Shown here piece by piece: positions 32,357-42,800 of a stretch of 64,000 bases of DNA. The DNA comes from Aquipseudomonas ullengensis. GTDB taxonomy: Bacteria > Pseudomonadota > Gammaproteobacteria > Pseudomonadales > Pseudomonadaceae. Under the pieces are notes generated by a model. The model did not search any database, had not been told where the DNA came from, and saw nothing but the letters and a program-made list of their open reading frames with translations. The position numbers and the translations under genes were made by a program. Positions within the stretch are counted from its first letter, which is position 1, and the number at the start of each line of letters is the position of its first letter. The stretch is taken from assembly GCF_014174475.1 (NCBI RefSeq), contig NZ_JACJUD010000002.1, positions 1 to 64,000 on the forward strand, in the 5' to 3' direction.

Positions 32357-33872
32357 GCGTACTTCCTTGTGTGGTCAGCAGCAGGCTCTGCGACTGACGG
32401 GCTTCGATGGTGTTCTGGATTTCCCGCGACAGGCTCTTGATGTCGTGCTTGTCGATGGCCTCAGGCAGCACATCCAGGCCTATCGAGTTGTAGAGCCGCC
32501 CCCAGGCCGCCTGGGCGCTGGAGTAGGCCGCCTCGCGCTGGTAGCGCGACAGCAGGTAGCGGCCTTCCGCACGGATCACTTCCAGCTCCGAGCCAAGTGA
32601 GCTGCTACGGGCGGCGCGGGCATAATCGAGCAGGCCTTCGTCGACACGCAGGCCTTCTTCGGCGAAGTCCATTTCCTGACGCGCCAACTGGTAGCGCAGG
32701 GCGCCGACCCGAACCTGGGTCAGGATGGCCATGGACAGCGCGACGCGCCGGGTGTCGTCGGTGGCGCCCTGGGAGCCTTCGGCATTCAGCAGGGCCGGTA
32801 GCTGCATCAGGCGCAGCAGGTTGAGGGATACCTGCACGCCGGTTTCCGACCAGTGATTGTTGTACAGGTATTTGTTGGAGTCGTACTGGTAGCCCCAGTT
32901 GAGGCCGACGTTGGGCCATAGCTGGGCTTTGGCGATCTTCAGGTCGTTCTCGTTGACTCGCTTGCGGTACCACTCTTCCATGATTTCCGGGCGGTTCTGC
33001 AGCGACAGCTGTTCGAGGCGATCGATGTCGACCTCGATGGGCTGCAGTGCGGGTTCAGTCTGCTCGGCCAGCACCAACTGTGTACCCGGTGGCAGCGACA
33101 TCAGGGCGGCGAGTTCGGCCTGGGCGAACTCGAGGTCCTGGCGGCGTACGGTGAGCAGGGAAATCGAGTCGAGCAGGGCGCGCTGGTAAGCGAGGATTTC
33201 CAGGCGCGGCAACAGGCCCTTGGCCTCGGCCTGGCGGGCGGCATCCAGGGCCTGTTCGGTGCGTGCCAGCAGGCGGTTGACCTCGGGCAGCAGGCGCTGG
33301 GCACCAAGGGCACGCCAGTAGGCATTGCGCACATCCTGCAGGACGTTCTGCGCGACCTTGCGGCGCCGCTCTTCGGCCATGAGGATCTGGTCGCTCTTCT
33401 GCTGCGTGCGGTAGTAAGCCACGCCGAAGTCCAGCAGGCTCCAGCTCAGGCCGAGGCCTGCTAGGTCGCGGTAGCGTTCCTGCGAGGTGGAGGCACGCAG
33501 GCTTTCTTCGCCATCCTGGATGCCGATCGAGGTGCCGCCGGAGTCGTTGTTGCGTCCGGAGTAGCCGGCCGAGGCGACCAGGCGCGGCAGCATCTCGTGG
33601 CTGGAAACATCGCGCAGATCGGAGGCCAGTGCGCTTTCCATCAGTTTCAGACGGTAGTCGAGGTTGTACTTGAGGGCACGGGCTACCGCATCGTAGAAGG
33701 TGATGGGAGCTGTCACCGGCTCCTGTTGACCGTACATATGAGCACGGTCGTCGAGGATGCGCTCGCTCTTTTCCTCCGCGGTATAGGGCTTGGGCACCAG
33801 TGCCGAGCAGGCACTGAGCAGCAGGGTCGAGGCAATGGCGAGGCTCAGGGTTTTGGGTGAGTAGTGGGGCAT
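32340..33872 (-). CDS. TolC-family outer-membrane lipoprotein
   Basis: A 510-residue outer-membrane channel protein with a lipobox (LLLSAC, lipidated Cys22). It has two long helical repeats typical of the outer membrane efflux family, for example LLDFGVAYYRTQQKSDQILM and RNAYWRALGAQRLLPEVNRL. It should form the exit duct for the giant adhesin. It starts 18 bp after the adhesin stop and overlaps the adaptor gene by 17 bp. Confidence 0.9.
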   Translation of the reverse strand: MPHYSPKTLSLAIASTLLLSACSALVPKPYTAEEKSERILDDRAHMYGQQEPVTAPITFYDAVARALKYNLDYRLKLMESALASDLRDVSSHEMLPRLVASAGYSGRNNDSGGTSIGIQDGEESLRASTSQERYRDLAGLGLSWSLLDFGVAYYRTQQKSDQILMAEERRRKVAQNVLQDVRNAYWRALGAQRLLPEVNRLLARTEQALDAARQAEAKGLLPRLEILAYQRALLDSISLLTVRRQDLEFAQAELAALMSLPPGTQLVLAEQTEPALQPIEVDIDRLEQLSLQNRPEIMEEWYRKRVNENDLKIAKAQLWPNVGLNWGYQYDSNKYLYNNHWSETGVQVSLNLLRLMQLPALLNAEGSQGATDDTRRVALSMAILTQVRVGALRYQLARQEMDFAEEGLRVDEGLLDYARAARSSSLGSELEVIRAEGRYLLSRYQREAAYSSAQAAWGRLYNSIGLDVLPEAIDKHDIKSLSREIQNTIEARQSQSLLLTTQGSTHAVQP

Positions 33873-33890
33873 GAGAAGTCCTTATTCATC

Positions 33891-36800
33891 CTAACTACGC
33901 GGCGTCGAGTTGCCGAACGGACTCAACCGCTTTGCGGCTGACTGTAGCTGTTGCTGAAAGCTGCGGGCGGTTTGGGTGGATTCTGCTTCAGTTTCGTCGC
34001 TTGAGGTCGGTTGCTCTCCCAGCATGTCCTGGAGGCCGCTGGCGAACAGCGACGGATCGCTGAGCAGGCCATCGGCGGTCAGGTCGACACGGCTCTGCCG
34101 GCCGAGGATCCAGGCAAGATCCAGCGAGCTTTGGAAGCTGCTTTGATCGACGCTTTGGCCGACGAACTGGCCGGGTACTGCAGGCAGCAGGCGCTGCATG
34201 AAGGGGCTCTGCATTTCGACCGGCAGGGTCATGCGCAGGTCGCTGCCATCCGATCCCCAGGACAGCGCCTGGTCCAGATTGCTGTTGTTCTGCACCACCG
34301 GGGTGACGAAGATCGCCGGGTCGAAGTTCAGGTCAACGCTGTTTTGTGCCGGCGTGGAGTGTTGATAGGGCCGCCAGCCGCCTTGCCCGTCGATGTCTGT
34401 GTCATCGGGTGGTGGTACGTAGGGTGCGGCGATGTCCAGGTCGATCACCAGTTCGGCCTGGTCGGTGGCGCCGGCCAGGTCTTGCATGGTGTAGGTGAAG
34501 ACGTCCTGCAGCACCTGGCCGAGGCCAGCGGCCGCCAGGACTTCGGAGTTGGTCAGGTCGATGGTGTAGGTGTAGCTGCCATCGTCATTGATGACCAGGG
34601 TGCCGTAACGCCCGACCAGGGTTTGGCCGATGCTGCCGGTAGTGCCGCTGGCGCCTTCCGCTCCGGTGCGAATACCCACCACCTGGAAGCGCTCACCGCT
34701 GTCCACGTCGCCGTCGTTGGGCAGTACGTTACCAGTGGCCTGCGGTGCGCGAGTCTGGTCGCTGGCCACATTGCTGTCGTTCTGCGCCACCGGGTTGTCG
34801 TTGGCACCCTGGATCAGCACGTTGAGCTGCGCCGTGGACTCGGCACCGGTGGTGTCGCGCATGCGGTAGGTGAACACTTCGCGCAGGGTCTGCCCGGCGG
34901 TGCGCAGCGCTTGAACCACGGGATCATTGTTGTTCAGCACGTATTGGTAACTGCCGTCGGCATTCAGCGTCAGGCTGCCGTAGCGGCCCTGCAACACCTG
35001 GCCGGCGCCAGCACTGTTGCCCAGCTCGCTGCTGGCGCCGAGCACCTGCTGGGTCTCGCCATTGGCCACGCTGTCGACATCGGTGTCGTTGCCTAGCACG
35101 TTGCCGACTGGGTTGGTTCCCGGGGTGCCGTTGCCGATGCCGCCAGCCTCTACGGCGGTGGCGTTGTCGTCGACCGCGATCGGCGTGTCGTTGCGACCGT
35201 CGATGGTGATCACCAGTTCGGCCAGGTCAGTGGCTCCCCATAGTGTTTCCTCTACCGTGTAAGTGAAGGTGTCTGTCAGGGTTTGGCCGCTGGTACGCAG
35301 GGCTTGAACGGCGGGCAGGTCATTGTCCAGTACATAGGTCCAGCTGCCATTGGCATTCAGCGTCAGGTCGCCGTACAGGCCACGCAGGGCAGTACCTGGA
35401 GTGCCAGCGGTGCCGCTACCGGACTCGCCGCCGGTACGCACGGCCGCGACGATCAGGATGTCATCTTCTATGTCTGTGTCGTTGCCCAGCACGTTGCCGG
35501 AGGGGTTGCTGCCCGGCGTAGCATTGTTTAGGCCGCTGGCTTCGATGGCGCTGCCCTGATCGTTGCCGGCCACTGGTGCGGAGTCCTGCCCGCGAATGAA
35601 TACAGTTAGTTGGGCGACGTCGGTCAGGCCGCCGAGGTCTCTGACTTCATAGGTGAATACTTCAGTGCGGAGCTCCTCTGGGCCGAGCGCCTGCAGGGTC
35701 GCGTTGTTGGGGTCGACGGCGAAGCTGTAGCTGCCGTCAGCGTTGAGGGTCAGGCTGCCATAGCCGTTGGCGCCGAGCAGGGCTACGCCGATGGCGCCTG
35801 CCGTGCCGCTGCCTGCTTCGGCCCCGGTGCGGATACCGCTGACGCTGAGCACATCACCCTGGTCGATGTCGCTGTCGGCGAGGAAGAAGCGCGCATCGGT
35901 GAGCACGTTGCCGCTGGGGTCAAGCCCAGTGCCGCCGGGGTTGGCAGCCACGCCATAGGCCAGGTTGTTGTAGGCCACCGGCGCATCCCAGGCGCCCTGG
36001 ATGGTGACGTTGAGCTGGGCGTTGTCGGTCAGCCCGGCAGTGTCGCGCATGCGGTAGGTGAAGGTGTCGCTCAGCGATTGGCCCTGGCGCAGCTGCTGGA
36101 CGGCCAGCAGGTTGTTATCCACGACGTACTGGTAGTTGCCGTTGGCATGGATGGTCAGGGTGCCGTACTGGCCCTGGATCACCTGACTGCCGCTGATGCT
36201 GGTGAAGGTGCCGCCGGCCCCCTCGCTGCCGGTGCGAATGCCATTGATGGTCTTGCTGTCGCCAGCGTCGACGTCGGTATCGTTATTTAGCAGGTTGGCA
36301 AAGCTGCCGGGGTTGCCGATGGAGTCGGGGTCGACGCCCGGCGTGCCGTTAGCGGTGCCACCTTTTTCCTGGGCCACGATGGTGTCGTTGCCGGCCACTG
36401 GCGCATCGTTCTGGCCGGAAATCACCACCATCAGTTGCGCGGTGCTGGTGCCGCCGCGGGCATCTCTTACCGTGTAGCTGAAGGTCTCGTTGAGCTGGTT
36501 GCCGCTCAGTCGCAGGGCCTGCACGGCGGGCAGGCTGTTGTTGACGACGTAGGTGTAGCTGCCGTTGGCGTTCAGGGTCAGGGTGCCGTAGCTGCCTGTC
36601 AGGCCTACGCCGACACTGCCGCCGCTGATGGCGCTGACGCTCAGGGCGTCGCCATCCGGGTCGCTGTCGTTGCTCAGTACGTTGCCGCTCGGGTTGACCC
36701 CGGCAGTCTGGTTGTTGACGCCGCCGGCCTCGACCGCCTGGGCGGTGTCGTTGGTTACCACCGGTGCATCGTTGACGCCGCTGATGGTGATGGTCAGCTG

Positions 36801-39800
36801 GGCAAGGTCAGTCAGGTTGGCCGTGTCGACGATGCGATAGGTGAACACCTCGTTGATCGTCGAGCCCGGTGGCAAGGCGCGAATGGTGGCGTTGTTGCTG
36901 TCGACGTCGTAGCTGTAGCTGCCGTCCGGGTTGATGGTCAGGCTGCCATAGAGACCGGGGATTGTCGTGGTACCGCTGACGCTGGTGAGGCTGCCGCCTG
37001 CAGTCTCGATGCCCTGGCGGATGCCGTTGACCTGTAGCTTGGTGTTGGCCGGATTGTCGATGGTATCGACGTCGCTGTCGGTGCCGGGGCTGTCGGTGAT
37101 GACGTTGCCGGTGGCCGGCACTTCAGGAATGCTCAGGGCTACCGAGCCGGCCTGTGCCGTGTCGCTGTCGTTGCGGGCAATGGGGTTGTCCTGGTTGCCC
37201 TGGAGGGTGATGGTCAGCGCTGCCAGGCCGCTGAGGCCACCGGCATCGGTCACCGTATAGGAGAAGGTTTCGGTCAGCGTATCGCCGATGGCCAGGGCCT
37301 GCACGGTGGCGTTGTTGTTGTCGATGACGTAGCGGTAGCTGCCGTCGGCACCGATGCGCAGGGTGCCGTAGAGCCCGGCGATCGAGGTGCCGGTGGCGCT
37401 GGTAGTGCCGGTATTGACGGGCACTGTCGGGCCTGCAACGCCTTCGAGAATGGCGCGCACGCCGGACACATGCTTGGTTTCACCATTGGCCACGCTGTCG
37501 ACGTCGGTGTCGTTGGGCAGCACATTGCCGGTGGCATCGGAACCACCGGAGCCGTTGGCCACGCCGCCGGCCTCGACCGCAGTGCCGACGTTGTCGACAC
37601 CCACGGGGGTGTCGTTGGCGCCGCGGATGGTCACGCTGAGCGTGGCGATGGAGTTGGCAGTGTTGCTCGGATTACCGCTGTCGGTGATCTCGTAGCTGAA
37701 GCTCTCGCTCAAGGTCTGGCCGCTTAGGCGCAGGGCCTGCACCAGGGCATTGCTGTTATCCACCACGTATTCGTAGCGGCCGGTGGCGTTGATCTTCAGG
37801 GTGCCGTACAGGCCGACTATCTCGTACTGGGTGCCGTCATCGACCAGTGCCTGGATCACATCGTCGCCGCTGCCGGCGCCTTTCAGGGCCGTTATCGAGA
37901 CGACACTGAGGACATCGCCATTGGTGGCGATATCGACGTCGGTGTCGTTGCTCAGCACTGAGCCGCGCGGGTCGACGCCCAGGCTGGTGTTGTTGGCGCC
38001 GCCGGCTTCGGTGGCCAGGGCGCTGTCGTTGACCGCCACTGGTGCATCGTTCACCGGGGCCAGCACTATGGCCACGGTATCCAGGTCGGTGAGGGCGTCC
38101 TGGCTGGTTTCGCCGGGGGTGCCGTCGCCGTCCTTGTCGCCGAAGTTGCCCTGGTCGTTGGTCAGCACCGTCAGGGTGTCGTTGCCGTTGTAGTTGAGGC
38201 TGCCCAGGTAGCGCAGGTTGGCCAGGGCGCTGTTGAGGTTGGCCAGGGTGCCGGTGAGCACCATCTGCGCCGAGTTGGCGCCGCCTACCGTCACCCCGGC
38301 CGGGGTGCTGGACAGCGACAGGGTGCCGTGCAGCACGCTGAGGGTAACGGTGAGGGTGCGGCTGGCGCTGTTCGGGTCACGGTTGGCATCTACGTCGGCG
38401 ACGCTGATGCCGGTGATGCTCAGTGGCGTGTCTTCCGAGCCGCTCTGGGTTCCGGGTACGGTATTGATCGGCGCGTCGTTCTGCTCGACATAGCCAGCGT
38501 TGGCGTTCTGTTGCACGCCTTCGCCGAGGGTGACCACGATCTGGCCGAGGGTGCTGCCGTCGCTGTCGATGCGGATGCGCAGGTCGCCGACCGGCTGCGT
38601 GTAGTTGATGGTGCCGGTAGGCGTGTCGATGCGGTAGAGGCCCGAGGGCAGCACGCCGAAGCTGTACTGCCCACTGGCGTTGGTAGTGGTGGTGAAGGTG
38701 GCATTGTTGCCGGTGGTGCCGAAGTCGTTGTCAGTACCGGCCCAGGTCAGGGTCACGGTCTGTCCGTCCAGGCCGGTGCCATCGGGCGTGGTGCTGGTGG
38801 TGGCGCTGGCGGTGTCGTTCCACAGGGTGCCGGCGATGATGCCCAAGCCCGCTGCAGAGCTGAGCACATAGTCGTTCACGCCGCCGCTGCCGGTACGTTC
38901 GCCGGTGGCGCCGCCATCCGCGCCGACGCTACTGCCGCCCCAGGCCGTGAAGTCCTCGGGCAGGCTCGACCAGCGCAGGGTCGCCGTACCGTTGGCCTGG
39001 GCGACCAGGGCGCTATTGGGCACGGTGACCTCATAGACCACCTTGACTTGGGTGCCGACGTCCAGCTGATCGAAATTAACGGTGAGGCTGCCGCTGGTGC
39101 TGAAACTGATGCCATCGGCGGGCAGGTCACCAACCAGGTAGGTCGTGCTGCCAACGGTGATGCTGGTCAGGCTGTAGGCGGAGCCGCCTGTGAAGCCGTC
39201 GGTCAGCACCGCGTCATAGGCTGGCAGGCCGCCATTCTGGGTGAATACTACTTCCACCGTGGCCGTTCCGGTGCTGCCACCCGGATTGGGGTCGAAGGTG
39301 GTGACCGTCTTGTCCATGCCGGTGAAACTCGGCTCGACGATATCCTGATACAAGGTCGCGCTGGTGCTGATCTGGGTGGCGCCATTGCCGACGAAGTCTC
39401 GTGCCGTGACCGCCAGATGGTCGCCGGCCTGGTTGGAAGCCTGGTTGCTGACCCTGACGTTGAACTCCAGTGCCAGGCCCTCGAGGTTGTTGTCGTTGCT
39501 GTCGGTAGTGTCCAGGTTGCCAAAGCTGAAAGTGACCGTGCGGCCATCGGCGGAAACCGAGATCAGGCTGGAATTGAGCACGGCAGTCAGCGGGTTGGCT
39601 AGGTTCGGCTCGATGGGGCCGGCCTGAGGCGTATCCTGGTCGCCGGTGATGGTTGGGTCGCCGCTGCTGACCAGTGAGCCGCCGAGGCTGCTGGTCAAGC
39701 CGGTATTGGAAATCAGGCCGATCAGCACGTTATTCAGGTTGGCCGGGATGAACTCCAGGCCATCGGCCAGGGTGATCTGAATCTGGTAACCGCTACGGCC

Positions 39801-42800
39801 ACCCTCGGGAACGTTGGCCACGACCCGATAACGCACGATTTCGCCAATGCTGACCGTTTCGTTGATGCCATTGGTGGGGTTGGCTGCCGGGGTATCGTCG
39901 AGGCCACCGACCCGCGAGATCCGGAAACCTGTGGAGGCAGGAATAATCAGGCTGGCGCTGCTGCGGTAATCGTTAAGGCTACCGCCATTCAGCGGGCCAT
40001 CGACACCGGTGCGCTCGCCAGCGGGATTTGCGGTACCACCGGCGTTGCCGTCCAGGCTGGTCCACTGTGCAGTAGCGATATTGGTGAAAATGGCCGCGTT
40101 GTTGGCGGTAGCGTTTACCGTGCCGCGTACCGTCAGCACGATGCTATCGCCCGTGCCGATATCGATATTGGCTCCACTGACGCTGCGCAGTACGTACTGG
40201 CTGCCGACCAGGGCGATTTCGAAGTCGGCGCCGCCATTGTTGGTAGCGTCGCCGTTGTAAACCTTACCGACCAGGGTCAGCCCATTCAGCTGCGTGGGCA
40301 GGTTGTCGAGCAGGGTGATGTCGAAGGCGTCGTAGCCGCTGCTATTGGTCAGGGTAATGGTGAAGTCGATCACCGCGCCGAGGTCGAAGCCGACGAGAGG
40401 CGGAACGGTCAACAGTTGCTGGGTAACGCTCAGCACCGGCTCGCGCACGGTGATGGTTGGTGTGCCGTTGCTGTCCACGGTGCGGTCGATTGCTGTGCTG
40501 CCATTGACGGTATTGCCGTCCGGGTCGCTGTAGATCAACTGCGCATCGTTAGTGCGGGCGACGCCCTCCTGGTTGCCTGCCACGTTGTTGGCGATCAGGT
40601 GTACGCGGATGGTGAAGCTGTTGTTGCCGGTATTGTTGTCGGCCGTGGCGCCAGCGGCACTGAAGGTGAAGCGCGCATCGACGCCGTCAGCACCCAGGGT
40701 GCCACCAACCCCGGTCATGCCGGAGAAAGTGACGCTACCGGCGAAACCGGTGGTGATCAGTTGGTAACCGGCACCGCTGGCGAAGCTGGTGTCCAAGCGC
40801 ATGCCGGGGGGAATCAGGTCGTCGATACGCAGGCTCTGGGTGCTGCCCTCGGGCAGGGTCACCACGATGTCGTAGAGCATGCCTTCGCCGACCACCAGGT
40901 TGGCACCGGTGGTGTGGCTGGCACTGGAGTCGCCGTCGTCCAGGCTGCCGCCGGCGAAGCCCTGGGTAATCGTGGGTGCGGCGACCTGCTGGCCGGCGGT
41001 ATCGGAGAGCGGGGCGCCGGATATGAAGTTGTCGCCGCCCTCGGCGCTGGCGTAGTTGAGCAGACTGGCACTGCTCTGCAAGGTGCGGCTGGCGGCGATG
41101 CTGTTGCTGACGGTGACGTCGTAGGTGATCACCACCAGGTTGGCGCCGCTGGTGTCGGCCGCTGTGCCGGGGCGTCCGGCGAGCAGGCCACCGGTGCCGG
41201 CACCGTCGATGAAGGTAATGGTGCTGCCGCTGACGCTGTAGTCGCTACCCGCTTGCAGAAGCGTGCCGTCGCCGCGGTAGATCTGCAGGTTGGCATTGGC
41301 CAGGCTGCCGCCAACGAAGGACAGACCGGTGGGCAGGGTAACGCTGGTGCGGACGTCGAAAGCCGCGCCGCCACCACTGTTCTCGATGGCAGTGGCCAGG
41401 CGCAGGGTATCGCCGCCGTCGATGCCGGTGACGTTGCCGTTGACCGCGGTGATGGCGGTGACGCTGCCGCTGAACGGTGGTACGCCGCTACTGCCGGGTG
41501 CGCCCCAGGTGCCGCTGGTGCCGCTGACCGTGCCATTGCTGCTGGAGACCACACCGTGGCTAATGCTCAGCACCGGTTCGGCAATGGAGGCGATCACCGC
41601 GACATCGCTGGAGTTGAAGACGGTCTTGCCCTCCAGGGTAGTGGTCTGGCTGGACTCGGCGAGCACATCGAACTCGCGGCCATCGGCGAACGGTTGGTCG
41701 CCGACGAGCATGGTGAACTCGATCTCGATGCGGCTGCCAGTGGTGATGTTGTTGGCCTTGACGTAGCTGCCGAGGTCGAACACCACCGAGTTGCCGGGGC
41801 CATTGCTAACGGAGATGGTGCCGTCGGCGTTGGTGTTGCCAGCGCCGAGCACCCACTGGCCGACGTTGGCTTCGCCGCCACTGCCGAGCTGCCAGCTGAT
41901 GCCGCTGACATCGAACAGCGGCAGCGGCAGGTAGGCGGTCAGCTTGAGGTTCTCGTAGTCGCCGGTGACCAGGTCGTAGCTGAGGCGGAAGGTCACTTCG
42001 TCGCCGGGCTTGAGCTCGACGCCAGGCGCCGGGGCGCCGCCGTCGTTGAGGTCGGCCAGGACGATGTCGATCTGGCTCTTCGGTACGCTGCTGACTGTGC
42101 TGGAGGTATCGCTCTCATTGCTGCCGGTGAGGTTGATGTAGTCCTCGAGGACAGTGGCGGTGACCGTGGCGTTGTTGCTCAGCTTGTCGCCTTCGTTTAT
42201 CTCGCTGTGCGGGCTGCCGGCCGGCGGGGCGTAGCTCTGGCCGACCACCGCCAGGTAGCTGATCACTGCCGTGGTGGCGCCCTCGAGGTCGCTGTCGAAG
42301 GCCAGGTCGCCGTTCAGCCAGCCGCGGTCGCCGAAGGCGTCGAGCAACGACTGGCCGATGTCGAAGGTGCGGGTGACGCTGCCGTCTGCGTTGTTCACCG
42401 TCGACGACACGATCAGGGTAATGGTCTGCGGCCCGCCGCCATTGAAGTTCACCGTCAGGGTAGGGGTGCCCTGCAGGGTCTGGCCATCGCTGAGGGTGTC
42501 GGTAACGGTGAACTGGCCCTGCTCCAGGAAGCTCTTGCCGAAGGCGAAGTAATCGGAAATGGCAATGTTCAGGTCGTATTTCAGGGTATCGCCGGGGGTC
42601 AGGCCGGTGGTGCCGAGGTCGGTCTGGATGGTCACCTGTTTGATCAGGGTGATGGACTTGGCAACGAAGCTGGTGCTGGCGCCGGTGCCGCTGACATCGA
42701 TCTCGGTGGCCGGCGCGGTGACGTCCCGGCTATCGAGGGGGACCCATTCGCCGGTGGCGCTGGGGCCGCCGAAGGTGATGGTGACATCGTCGCCGCTGAC

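Noticed and set aside
34430..38060. Regularly spaced repeats as a possible CRISPR array
   Set aside because: The repeats are coding, about 390 bp apart, diverged in DNA and translate to VCBS modules.
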